Shown here piece by piece: positions 1 to 6,838 of a DNA stretch of 8,518 bases; within the stretch, counting starts at the first letter, position 1, and every line of letters begins with the position of its first letter. Source of the DNA: Halolactibacillus sp051746745 (GTDB taxonomy: Bacteria; Bacillota; Bacilli; Bacillales; Amphibacillaceae); assembly GCA_051746745.1 (NCBI GenBank), contig JBNJFJ010000083.1:1-8518 (forward strand), given 5' to 3'. Position numbers and translations under genes: made by a program. The notes below the pieces were generated by a model. That model did no database searches. It had not been told where the DNA came from and worked only from the letters and a program-made list of their open reading frames with translations.

Positions 1-139
1 TGCTGAGATGTTGGCAGAACAAATTAAAGAACGATTCAACGTCAAAGAGGTTGAGATCCGTATGATTGGTTCCGCAATCGGCTCACATACTGGACCTGGT
101 ACCATCGCCATCTTCTTTCCAAGTAAACCGATGCACTAA
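1..139 (+). CDS. DegV family protein, C-terminal fragment
   Basis: This is the 3' end of a gene that begins outside the window; codons are in frame from base 2 and end at TAA 137-139, giving 45 residues. The tail reads VEIRMIGSAIGSHTGPGTIA followed by IFF, and the xxGxxIGxHTGPGTxAxFF pattern is the characteristic C-terminal signature of DegV-family proteins. Members of this family bind a fatty acid in a cleft between two domains; some (FakB) present it to the FakA kinase for phospholipid synthesis, but the ligand of this copy cannot be told from the fragment. It is the only gene on the plus strand here, is followed 22 bases later by a strong terminator, and converges with the cell-wall hydrolase gene. 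The family call is secure; the physiological role is inferred. Confidence 0.9.
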   Translation, partial: AEMLAEQIKERFNVKEVEIRMIGSAIGSHTGPGTIAIFFPSKPMH

Positions 140-161
140 TTATTTTATATACAAATCTTTG

Positions 162-198
162 AGTAACCTCGCTAATGACACTGCGAGGTTACTTTTTT
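162..198 (+). terminator. Rho-independent terminator of the DegV-family gene
   Basis: AGTAACCTCGC (162-172) pairs perfectly with GCGAGGTTACT (183-193) around a 10-base loop, and the stem runs into six T residues (193-198). It begins 22 bases after the stop codon, so it closes the plus-strand transcript. Bases 199-276, up to the opposing terminator, show no further feature. Confidence 0.9.
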
Positions 199-276
199 AT
201 ATTTGGATAGTGGACTTTTTACTGACGCGTATAACGTTTCCTTTAACCCTTCACCAACGCCAAATATTATACAACC

Positions 277-319
277 TAAAAATGAAGCCGCAAGAGTGAG
301 TGCCTCTTACGGCTTCATT
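277..319 (-). terminator. Rho-independent terminator of the NlpC/P60 hydrolase gene
   Basis: Read on the minus strand, AATGAAGCCG (complement of 310-319) pairs with CGGCTTCATT (complement of 281-290). The stem extends by five more pairs past one mismatch, closes on a 7-base loop, and is followed by a five-T run (complement of 278-282). It starts 20 bases beyond the stop codon of the 339-1556 gene and faces the terminator of the convergent plus-strand gene. Confidence 0.88.
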
Positions 320-338
320 ATGAGTGTCTAAAAGCTTA

Positions 339-1556
339 TTAGTTGACGCGACGTACGTGGCCGCTAAATTTACTTGCCCAGTAACCTGATGTCATATCAG
401 CAACCGCAACACCTGTTGATGTTTGAGAACCGATAAATTTACCGTTACCGACATAAATACCAACGTGACCGTTTGTCTTATACGTATTAAAGAAGACGAT
501 ATCACCTGGTTGAACTTGACTATAAGGCACTTTTGTACCTGTATATTGTAAACCTGATGTGCTGCTTGGAATATGAATACCTTCTTGTCTAAATGCCCAA
601 GATACATAACCTGAACAATCAAATAATCCACGAGAAATATCATATTGTGATCGTCCGCCACCAAATTTATAGGTTGAGTTACCGATGTATTTGTAGCCGG
701 CTGAGATAATGTTACTTGTATTACCACTACCTGCACTTACCGTTGGCGCAGAAGGTGATGATGACTGTGTATATTGTGACGGGCTACTCGTTGACGCTTG
801 TGACTCGGTATTACGCGCACGGATATTTTCAATCATGCGATTAATGTCACTCGCTTCAAGCTCTAAATCTCTCACTAATTGTTCGCTTTTTTCTTGTTGC
901 GCTGTCAATGTATCGATATTATCTTGATGATGTTCTTTTTGATTTTCCAGTTGCGCTTGCATCAATTCTAGTTCTTCCATTGTTTCTTCAAGTGAAGTCA
1001 ACTTATCTTCAACATCAGTTTTCTTTGCCTTCACTTCAGCTTGCGCTTCACTGATTTGATCTAATAACTTTTGGTCTGATTGAGTGATTTTATTGATCAT
1101 TGTCACGCGTTCAATAAAATCTAAAAAGCTGTCGGCACCAAAGATGACTTCAATGTAACTAACCGTGCCACCATTTTTTTGTAACGCGACCATACGATCT
1201 TTTAAAATGTCGCGGCGCTTTTCGATATCTGCTTCTAAATCAGCAATGTCTTCTTCTAAAACTTTAACTTCAGCTTTAGATGCTTCAATCGCCTCTGTTG
1301 TTTCAGTAATGGTTGTTTCGTTTAATTCAATGGCTTCATTTGTACGTTCAATTTCGTCTTCAAGTTCAACCATTTCTTCTTGCAATGTTTCTAGTTCTGC
1401 CTTCTTTTCAGCAAGCTCTGCTTGGACTTCTTCACGTTCTTGTTTTAGTTCACTTTCTGTTTCTGCCGAGACACTATCACTTAATAAAGGTGAAGCAAAC
1501 ACCAGACTAGATGAGACGATGAGACTTGCGAGAATTTTTTTACCGAACACAGACAT
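339..1556 (-). CDS. Secreted coiled-coil NlpC/P60 peptidoglycan endopeptidase (CwlO/PcsB type)
   Basis: Encodes 405 residues. Residues 1-31 form a Sec signal peptide (basic GKK, hydrophobic core, likely cleavage at VSA|ET). Residues 33-250 are an almost continuous Glu/Lys-rich coiled coil. Near residues 124-156 it contains LQKNGGTVSYIEVIFGADSF and DFIERV, typical of the CwlO/PcsB N-terminal domain that docks on FtsEX in characterised members. A Ser/Pro/Gln/Thr linker (about 250-282) leads to an NlpC/P60 domain (about 283-405) with catalytic Cys314 in FDCSGY and His364 in GHVGIYVG. The domain family cuts gamma-D-Glu to diamino-acid bonds in stem peptides, allowing wall expansion or cell separation. 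The gene is monocistronic with its own promoter and terminator. TGA lies directly upstream of the ATG, so the start cannot extend further; the ribosome site (GAAAAGAAATGAG) is weak. The WalR box upstream suggests WalKR control. Whether it is a CwlO or a PcsB functional equivalent is inference. Confidence 0.92.
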   Translation of the reverse strand: MSVFGKKILASLIVSSSLVFASPLLSDSVSAETESELKQEREEVQAELAEKKAELETLQEEMVELEDEIERTNEAIELNETTITETTEAIEASKAEVKVLEEDIADLEADIEKRRDILKDRMVALQKNGGTVSYIEVIFGADSFLDFIERVTMINKITQSDQKLLDQISEAQAEVKAKKTDVEDKLTSLEETMEELELMQAQLENQKEHHQDNIDTLTAQQEKSEQLVRDLELEASDINRMIENIRARNTESQASTSSPSQYTQSSSPSAPTVSAGSGNTSNIISAGYKYIGNSTYKFGGGRSQYDISRGLFDCSGYVSWAFRQEGIHIPSSTSGLQYTGTKVPYSQVQPGDIVFFNTYKTNGHVGIYVGNGKFIGSQTSTGVAVADMTSGYWASKFSGHVRRVN

Positions 1557-1652
1557 TCACTCATTTCTTTTCGTATTTTGTCATATATTAGTTATAGAAC
1601 CTTGTATTGTAAGCGTCACCAAGATCCTTTCGTTAATTTACTCAGTGACGCT

Positions 1653-1681
1653 AGTATAACACGCGAAGGTGTCAAAACAGT
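1653..1681 (-). promoter_or_regulatory. Extended -10 promoter of the NlpC/P60 hydrolase gene
   Basis: On the minus strand TGTTATACT (complement of 1653-1661) is an extended -10 element (TGn plus TATACT, five of six to TATAAT). The -35 region around 1675-1681 (CTGTTT or ACTGTT at 16-17 bases spacing) is poor. This fits a promoter that relies on the TG extension or on an activator bound just upstream. The expected start near 1646 leaves a leader of about 90 bases. Confidence 0.6.
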
Positions 1682-1690
1682 TTTAATTGT

Positions 1691-1716
1691 ATTACAGTTA
1701 TGTTACAAAGTTTACA
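1691..1716 (-). promoter_or_regulatory. WalR box upstream of the cell-wall hydrolase gene
   Basis: On the minus strand TGTAAC, five bases, then TGTAAT (complement of 1691-1707) exactly matches the published WalR consensus TGTWAH-N5-TGTWAH. A third hexamer, TGTAAA, lies three bases further upstream (complement of 1711-1716). The box ends about nine bases upstream of the -35 region, a position suitable for activation. WalR controls peptidoglycan hydrolases of exactly this kind in Bacillus and Staphylococcus; its activity here is inferred from site plus gene. Confidence 0.7.
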
Positions 1717-1764
1717 CCTAACTCATAATTATCAGATAATTATCAAGAATCCTTCCTAGACAAG

Positions 1765-1824
1765 AAAAACACCCAGTGAATCGATGATTCCCTAATCTTT
1801 AAGGAATCATCGATTCACTAGGTG
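1765..1824 (-). terminator. Long-stem Rho-independent terminator of aroD
   Basis: AGTGAATCGATGATTCC (1775-1791) pairs perfectly with GGAATCATCGATTCACT (1803-1819). Past one mismatch, four more pairs (1770-1773 with 1821-1824) give a stem of about 21 pairs with an 11-base loop. On the minus strand it is followed directly by five T residues (complement of 1765-1769). It begins 12 bases after the aroD stop codon. Confidence 0.92.
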
Positions 1825-1836
1825 TAGCGTAATGAA

Positions 1837-2568
1837 TTAGAAGTAACGATGCAAGTCTTGTAGGGTGTGTGTTAAATCCGTGACATTTAGTTGACCTGGC
1901 GCTGAGGCTTCAGAAACTGATCCGAAAGTTAACACTGAACCTGTCCACTCCCCGAGAAGACGACTGATGGCGCCTTGTTCACCCATTGACATCGTAATGA
2001 TAGGCTGTGAAATGAGGTCTTTAACCGCAACAGTTAATGTTAGTAAGGTGAGGACATCTTGTTTTGATTCAGGCATGACCGCAAGCTTGACAATATCTCC
2101 CCCGTCTTCACTAAGTGCTTGGACTAACTTCTTCCCGTCTTCAAAATTTGGTGTTGCATCAAAGTCATGGAAAGAAGTAATGACTTTGACGCCTTTTTCT
2201 TTCGCATAACCTTTCAGAATATTTTTAGCTTCACCATCTCTTGCCCACTCGAGGTCGATGAAATCAACGGCCCCTGAAGCAATCGCCTGTTTATAACGCA
2301 TAATGTACTGCTCTTTTTGATACGGCCACTCTCCGCCTTCTTCTTTCGTCCGAATCGTATAGATCACGGGACGCGATTCAGCTTTTAACAACGGCAATAT
2401 AGTCGCGTCATCACCCGTATAATAGTCAGCGCGCCACTCAATCACATCAATGTCTCCTCGTTTTGTCTCCTGCCAACGTTCTTTAAAGGCAGCTTCTGTT
2501 GTGGCGATAATCGCCACACAGACTTTCGGTCTTGTCTCGGTCTCAAATGTAACATTCTTTATCCTCAT
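1837..2568 (-). CDS. aroD: Type I 3-dehydroquinate dehydratase
   Basis: Encodes 243 residues, a normal length for the type I enzyme, which dehydrates 3-dehydroquinate to 3-dehydroshikimate in the shikimate pathway through a Schiff base in a TIM barrel. The family motifs are present in order: IEWRADYY (43-50, with Glu44 and Arg46), TIRTKEEGG (71-79), DLE (105-107), SFHDFDATP (132-140) with catalytic His134, and VKLAVMP (160-166) with Schiff-base Lys161. Then come MSMGEQGAISR (193-203) and ASAPGQL (221-227). No catalytic residue is missing. The ATG at 2568 has the ribosome site AAGGGGG seven bases upstream. The gene stands alone between the scr terminator and its own terminator, with no other aro gene in the window. 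The function is biosynthetic as far as the sequence shows; nothing nearby suggests quinate breakdown. Three tandem GACTTTACAA-type repeats precede it and may be regulatory. Confidence 0.96.
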   Translation of the reverse strand: MRIKNVTFETETRPKVCVAIIATTEAAFKERWQETKRGDIDVIEWRADYYTGDDATILPLLKAESRPVIYTIRTKEEGGEWPYQKEQYIMRYKQAIASGAVDFIDLEWARDGEAKNILKGYAKEKGVKVITSFHDFDATPNFEDGKKLVQALSEDGGDIVKLAVMPESKQDVLTLLTLTVAVKDLISQPIITMSMGEQGAISRLLGEWTGSVLTFGSVSEASAPGQLNVTDLTHTLQDLHRYF

Positions 2569-2613
2569 CCTTCATCCCCCTTGGTCATGCTTTGACTCTC
2601 ATATTTTAAAGAT

Positions 2614-2656
2614 TTGTAAAGTCCCTGAATTGTAAAGTCTCCTTATTTCTAAAGTG
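2614..2656 (-). repeat. Three tandem GACTTTACAA-type repeats in the aroD leader
   Basis: On the minus strand CACTTTAGAA (complement of 2647-2656), GACTTTACAA (2630-2639) and GACTTTACAA (2614-2623) occur in the same direction with steps of 17 and 16 bases; the last two are identical. They lie 46-88 bases ahead of the aroD start. No good -10/-35 pair was found in this gap, so the repeats may be part of the promoter or bind a regulator; no known consensus was recognised. The sequence CCTGAATTGTAAAGTC (2624-2639) recurs exactly at 8059-8074. Confidence 0.5.
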
Positions 2657-2708
2657 ATTTTCCTATTATGTTTTGATTATTCTGATACTTTGTTTTATAT
2701 TTTACCTT

Positions 2709-2754
2709 AAAAATAGACAAACAGCCAATACTTATCGCTGACTGTTTGTCTATT
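2709..2754 (-). terminator. Rho-independent terminator of the scr operon
   Basis: AATAGACAAACAG (2712-2724) pairs perfectly over 13 bases with CTGTTTGTCTATT (2742-2754). Read on the minus strand the stem is followed by five T residues (complement of 2709-2713). It begins nine bases past the scrB stop codon and separates the sucrose genes from aroD. Confidence 0.9.
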
Positions 2755-2763
2755 GATTAAAAT

Positions 2764-4206
2764 TTAGTTTTTTTGTTCAAGTAACCAGTGAGTCACTGTT
2801 CCGCTTGCTTCACCCGTTAATTCTATCTTTTCCTCATTTGGTTGGGGATACATCCGCGAAGTCATCACATACTCGCCATCATTAATGAACACCTCAAGTG
2901 ATGATTGATCGATAAAACACTGTAGTTGCGTAAGCTGTGTTAATTCAATCGTCCGTGTCTTACGCCCCCTACCAGCTTCACCAAGTGAGAGCGTCAGTTG
3001 TTTTGTCTCAGCGTCATAGCTTAACGAAACATCCGAACGAATTGTTAGTGTAAGATTGTTTACTTCTTCTAACGTCACCAACAGCTCGGCGACTGTACCG
3101 GTAAAATATTCATAAGCACCTTCACTTAAGTGTAGACTACGCACATCTTCTTGTTTACGCAGAGATTGATAATTCGCATGTGGACGCTGCATCAATTGAT
3201 TGTTCTCTACTGTTAACACGCGCGGCAAGGTCATCGCGTGTTGCCAGCCGTACTCAAGCGGGTTATCATAATCTGCATCAGGTAACCCCATCCAGGCCCA
3301 CATGATGCGGTTGCCTGCTTCATCTTCAAAGGTTTGTGGTGCATAAAAATCAAAACCTCGATCAAGTTCATAAAACTTATCTGTCGGTTTAAACGTCACT
3401 TCATTTGAGTCAATCTCACCCAGATAATAGCCAGACTGATAAACATTCTGATACAAGAAGCCGTCTTGTTCAACACCTTGTGGTGAAAGGATCAACACTT
3501 CTTTGCCGTTTAATTCAAAAAAGTCTGGGCATTCCCACATATACCCCATCGCTTCAAGTGGTCCGAAATACGGGCCATGATATGTCCAATCCGTTAAGTT
3601 CGTTGATTGATACAAAATCACAAGCCCTTCATCGGTTCGGTTACGCGCACCGAGGATCATGTAGTAGGTGCCGTTAATTTTTCTGATTTTCGGGTCGCGA
3701 ATATGGTTACTATATTCGGCCGGATAATCTTTTGAATCAATCACAATCGCTTTTTTCTCAATGGTCATCCCGTGATCATAACTGACGGCATGAATGGTAT
3801 TTTGCTCTCGACCTGAAGAGATATAATCATGGTCGCCTAAGTGTTTGACATTACCGGTATAGAAATAGTGAATCACACCGTCCTCTTCGAAGGCACTACC
3901 TGAATAGACGCCGTGAAGATCATACGGTTGGTCTGGTAATAACGCTAATCCGTTATCCTCAAAGTGAACAAGATCCGTTGACGTATAGTGTCCCCAGTAT
4001 TTGAGTCCTCCCGCTGCATCATACGGTGAGTATTGATAATATAAATGATAGACACCGTCAACGTGACAAGCCCCGTTTGGGTCATTTAGCCACCCCGTTG
4101 GCGGCATCACATGAAAGTGTAAACGATACGGGTCATCTTCTCTTTCTTTAAATGACGCCATCATCGCTTCATAGCGTTGTTTCAATTCGTCATGTAATGG
4201 ATTCAT
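2764..4206 (-). CDS. scrB: Sucrose-6-phosphate hydrolase (GH32)
   Basis: Hydrolyses cytoplasmic sucrose-6-phosphate to glucose-6-phosphate and fructose. GH32 landmarks, numbered from the upstream GTG at 4212: WLNDPNG (41-47) with nucleophile Asp44, an SGS element (104-106), HIRDPKI (170-176) with transition-state Asp173, and WECPDF (226-231) with acid/base Glu227. A C-terminal beta-sandwich follows, including LEVFINDG (439-446). There is no signal peptide, as expected for an intracellular enzyme acting on a PTS product. I prefer ATG 4204-4206 (480 residues): AGGGGG (complement of 4215-4220) is eight bases from it but only two from the GTG, too close to work well. The gene follows the fructokinase stop by 25 bases and is last in the operon, ahead of the 2709-2754 terminator. 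The PTS context favours sucrose-6-phosphate over free sucrose or fructans. Confidence 0.95.
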   Translation of the reverse strand: MNPLHDELKQRYEAMMASFKEREDDPYRLHFHVMPPTGWLNDPNGACHVDGVYHLYYQYSPYDAAGGLKYWGHYTSTDLVHFEDNGLALLPDQPYDLHGVYSGSAFEEDGVIHYFYTGNVKHLGDHDYISSGREQNTIHAVSYDHGMTIEKKAIVIDSKDYPAEYSNHIRDPKIRKINGTYYMILGARNRTDEGLVILYQSTNLTDWTYHGPYFGPLEAMGYMWECPDFFELNGKEVLILSPQGVEQDGFLYQNVYQSGYYLGEIDSNEVTFKPTDKFYELDRGFDFYAPQTFEDEAGNRIMWAWMGLPDADYDNPLEYGWQHAMTLPRVLTVENNQLMQRPHANYQSLRKQEDVRSLHLSEGAYEYFTGTVAELLVTLEEVNNLTLTIRSDVSLSYDAETKQLTLSLGEAGRGRKTRTIELTQLTQLQCFIDQSSLEVFINDGEYVMTSRMYPQPNEEKIELTGEASGTVTHWLLEQKN

Positions 4207-4231
4207 TGACACATCCCCCTGTCACATTGCT

Positions 4232-5194
4232 TTAGTTTTGTTGGTTGATAAACGTTTTTGTTGCTTCAATTGTTGGTAAAGATTCCACTGCGCCGTGTTT
4301 TGTCGTTGTAAGGGCCGCAAAGGCATTACTAAAGGTTAACATATCAAGCGCCGCTTCTTTTGTTAAATCACTTAATGATTCTACCCTAGCTAATTGATAT
4401 AAAAATGAACCAATAAAAGCATCACCTGCACCTGTTGTATCAATTGCTTCAACCTTAAAACCGTTATGTGATACATCAAAATCCTTCGTTAATAAGACCG
4501 CACCATCTTTACCTTTTGTATAGATGACAAGTTTCACACGATCTTGAAATAACGATTGTAAGGCGGCTTTTTCATCTTCAATGCCAGTAATGAAGGTCAG
4601 TTCTTCATCTGACACTTTCACGATATCCGCTAGTGGAATAAACGATTGAATCGCTTCTTTACAACTTGCTTCATCTGGCCATAAAGGAAGACGAACGTTT
4701 GGATCAAAACTAATCGTTGCCCCTTGGCGAATCGCATCTTGAATCACTTGTTTATGCGCATACTTAACCGGCGCTTCAATTAAGTCAACCGAACAAAAGT
4801 GTAACAGATCACCTGTCTTAAAAGGAATGTCTTTCACTTCTTTATCGTTTAATAACATATCAGCACTCGGCTTCCGGTAAAATGAAAAGTCACGCTGCCC
4901 ATCTTTTTTAAGTGACACAAACGCCAGCCCTGTATTGGCTTCATCTGTTTTTAGTAAGTAAGTCGTATCAACACCATACTGCTCGAGTTGTTCCGTAATA
5001 TGATCCCCAAAAGCATCACGACCTAACTTAGAAATAAAGTGACTGTTGCCTCCTAACTTACTCACCGTCATCGCCACATTGGCAGGGGCACCACCCATGA
5101 CGCGTTTAAAACTCGGTACGTCTTTTAAATCCGAATCCGTCACACTCGGAATAAAATCAATTAAAGCTTCTCCAATACTATAGATTTCACTCAT
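4232..5194 (-). CDS. scrK: Fructokinase (PfkB/ribokinase family)
   Basis: Phosphorylates the fructose released by ScrB to fructose-6-phosphate using ATP. From ATG 5194 it has 320 residues, typical for the family. GEALIDF (8-14) is at the N-terminal substrate site, GGAPANVA (34-41) is PfkB signature 1, RDFSFYRKPSAD follows at about 101-112, and DTTGAGDAF (252-260) is signature 2 with catalytic base Asp258. A GTG three codons upstream (5201-5203) is also open, but the ribosome site AAAGGG (5206-5211) is only two bases from it, and the usual family N-terminus begins at MSEIYSIGEALIDF; 11 bases separate AAAGGG from the preferred ATG. Many Gram-positive scrK genes encode ROK-family kinases instead, so this is the PfkB alternative. 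Other PfkB sugar kinases look similar; the position between scrA and scrB supports fructose. Confidence 0.92.
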   Translation of the reverse strand: MSEIYSIGEALIDFIPSVTDSDLKDVPSFKRVMGGAPANVAMTVSKLGGNSHFISKLGRDAFGDHITEQLEQYGVDTTYLLKTDEANTGLAFVSLKKDGQRDFSFYRKPSADMLLNDKEVKDIPFKTGDLLHFCSVDLIEAPVKYAHKQVIQDAIRQGATISFDPNVRLPLWPDEASCKEAIQSFIPLADIVKVSDEELTFITGIEDEKAALQSLFQDRVKLVIYTKGKDGAVLLTKDFDVSHNGFKVEAIDTTGAGDAFIGSFLYQLARVESLSDLTKEAALDMLTFSNAFAALTTTKHGAVESLPTIEATKTFINQQN

Positions 5195-5353
5195 TATATC
5201 CACATCCCTTTCCTATCATTATTAAAGCTAAATTAATAAGTCATTAAGCTGAACGACTCAGCCATAAAAATCCATCGTCTGAAAAAGTATCTGTTTAAGT
5301 TATACCCCTTATCTACAATGATTACACGTCAGCTACTAATCAACTATTACTGA

Positions 5354-5391
5354 CAATAAGGGTATAGGGCATCTGCCCTATACCCTTATTG
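5354..5391 (-). promoter_or_regulatory. Perfect 18-bp inverted repeat between scrA and the fructokinase gene
   Basis: CAATAAGGGTATAGGGCA (5354-5371) and TGCCCTATACCCTTATTG (5374-5391) are exact reverse complements separated by two bases, giving at least 17 pairs around a small loop in RNA. It starts 35 bases after the scrA stop. No T run follows on either strand, so it is not a standard terminator. A processing or mRNA-stability stem, or a protein-binding palindrome, is more likely. A related string, TATACCCCTTAT, lies nearby at 5301-5312. The rest of the 231-base gap shows only a weak possible internal -10 (TATAAC, complement of 5299-5304). Confidence 0.7.
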
Positions 5392-5425
5392 ATTCATATA
5401 CTTACAAATATAGCATCTATTCTTC

Positions 5426-6799
5426 TTAAGCATTCAAATCTTCTGATATTTTTTTAGATTGTAATCTAACAAGAGCAAAACCTACACCGAAAGCGACGGC
5501 AATAACAAGCAGATAGAATAAGAGATCTACTCCACCATATAACAGTAAGCCTGGAATAAAGGTAATCCCCATACCAGTTGCTTTAATGCCTAGAAGGTAA
5601 GTGACAAAACCACCGACAGCACCTGCAATCATACCTGAAGCGAAAATTCTAAAACTGCGTAAGTTCACCCCGAATAATAACGGTTCGGTGATACCGAATA
5701 ATGTTGAAGCCGTTGATGAAAATGCATTTGTACGTTTTACTTTATTCTTCATTAACATCGCTGCAGCAACTGCGGCACCAAATTGACCAGCCATTGATGC
5801 TGTGATCAGTGTTTGAACAACGTTTTCACCACCATTATTTAAGAGATTAATCTCAATGATTGATAGTGAGTGGTGTAAACCAGTAATTGTTAATAGCTGT
5901 TGGAATCCTGCAAATACAATGTAACCAATACCAAACGGCGCTTCAAGAATATTGACGATAAAGTCAATCACACCTGTTTCAACTAATTGAATGATTGGTC
6001 CTAAAATAAATAACATTGCGGCAATCGTAATGGTAATCGTTAAGAATGGTGTCACAACCAAATCCATTAATTGTGGTACGACTTTACGTAAACTCTTTTC
6101 TAACTTAGAAATCATATAACCTGCTACAATTGCTGGAATAATGGATCCTTGGTAACCAATAATATCAATACCGAAAACTGTTAAAGGATCTGCATCCCCA
6201 CCAGCAACAGCCCAAGCATTAGGTAACTGCGGAGCAACCATCATCAAACCAACAACAATACCTAAAAGTGGATTACCACCGAATTTCTTAGTTGCACTGT
6301 ATGCAATAAGGACTGGTAAGAACGCAAAGGCCGTATCGGTAAGCATTTGGAATAAAATAAGTGCTTCTTCTGACAAATCCATACCTAATTCAATTAATAA
6401 ACCACGTAGCCCCATAAGTAAACCGGTTGTTACTAACGCTGGGATTAACGGTACTAAGATATCTGCGAGTGTCCGAACAACTTTTTGTGTTGGACTCAAA
6501 TTCTTATAAACATCATCTTTAAAGTCACCACTTGATTCATTGCTGTCACTGTCACCCATAACAGACTGCAGATCAGCATAAACAGCATTCACTTTACCTG
6601 TACCAAAAATGAATTGGTGTTGGCCTGTGTTAAAGAAATAGCCTTTTGATTCAGGAATTTCCTCTGCTTTTGCTTTGTCTACCTTACTATCATCTTTTAA
6701 GATGATACGTAAACGGGTGGCACAATGTTCATAGTTTTTAATGTTGTCTTTGCCACCAACAACTTCAAATAACTTATCGAGCGTTTGTTGATATTTCAT
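5426..6799 (-). CDS. scrA: PTS sucrose transporter, EIIBC component
   Basis: Membrane permease of the phosphotransferase system that imports sucrose and delivers sucrose-6-phosphate. The protein has 457 residues. The IIB domain (about 1-85) carries the phosphorylated cysteine Cys26 in EHCATRLR. A short acidic linker (83-96) leads to the IIC domain (about 105-445), with many hydrophobic segments, GYQGSIIP (215-222), TGLHHSL (306-312) and the conserved GITEP (369-373). There is no IIA domain after residue 457, so phosphate must come from a separate IIA, often the glucose-type one. The start is firm: AGGAGG (complement of 6808-6813) is eight bases from ATG 6799. It is the first structural gene after scrR. 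Sucrose is inferred from the complete scrR-scrA-kinase-scrB set; EIIBC proteins for trehalose or beta-glucosides share the architecture. Confidence 0.94.
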   Translation of the reverse strand: MKYQQTLDKLFEVVGGKDNIKNYEHCATRLRIILKDDSKVDKAKAEEIPESKGYFFNTGQHQFIFGTGKVNAVYADLQSVMGDSDSNESSGDFKDDVYKNLSPTQKVVRTLADILVPLIPALVTTGLLMGLRGLLIELGMDLSEEALILFQMLTDTAFAFLPVLIAYSATKKFGGNPLLGIVVGLMMVAPQLPNAWAVAGGDADPLTVFGIDIIGYQGSIIPAIVAGYMISKLEKSLRKVVPQLMDLVVTPFLTITITIAAMLFILGPIIQLVETGVIDFIVNILEAPFGIGYIVFAGFQQLLTITGLHHSLSIIEINLLNNGGENVVQTLITASMAGQFGAAVAAAMLMKNKVKRTNAFSSTASTLFGITEPLLFGVNLRSFRIFASGMIAGAVGGFVTYLLGIKATGMGITFIPGLLLYGGVDLLFYLLVIAVAFGVGFALVRLQSKKISEDLNA

Positions 6800-6838
6800 T
6801 CTGTTCGCCTCCTAATTTTTTCAAAAAATATATGATGA

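Noticed and set aside
66..299. A 77-codon plus-strand frame at the left edge
   Set aside because: It is out of frame with the DegV tail and runs straight through the terminator stem at 162-198 and into the opposing terminator.
392..736. A 114-codon minus-strand frame inside the NlpC/P60 domain region
   Set aside because: It is an out-of-frame reading of the catalytic domain, which is intact and conserved in the other frame.
1557..1650. A c-di-AMP (ydaO-type) riboswitch in the hydrolase leader
   Set aside because: The leader is only about 90 bases and lacks the long multi-stem structure and conserved blocks of that class; no terminator or sequestering stem is present.
1165..1659. A 164-codon plus-strand frame antisense to the wall-hydrolase gene
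   Set aside because: It is the mirror of the Glu/Lys-rich coiled-coil codons (hence Ser/Phe rich), has no ribosome site, and the minus-strand gene in the same place has clear domains, promoter and terminator.
1670..1675. Perfect TTGACA on the minus strand ahead of the hydrolase gene as its -35 box
   Set aside because: It is only 11 bases from TATACT, too close for sigma-A, and no -10 is found at the right distance downstream.
2673..2701. Plus-strand promoter-like TTGATT-N17-TATATT pointing into the 3' end of scrB
   Set aside because: Spacing is right but the region is very AT-rich and no plus-strand gene follows; an antisense RNA is possible but has no other support.
3405..3677. A 90-codon plus-strand frame within scrB, and a similar 83-codon one within scrR (7143-7394)
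   Set aside because: Both are antisense shadows of well-conserved genes and lack start signals or recognisable content.
5248..5262. Small inverted repeat GCTGA-N5-TCAGC in the scrA-fructokinase gap
   Set aside because: A five-base stem with no T run on either side is expected by chance at this length.
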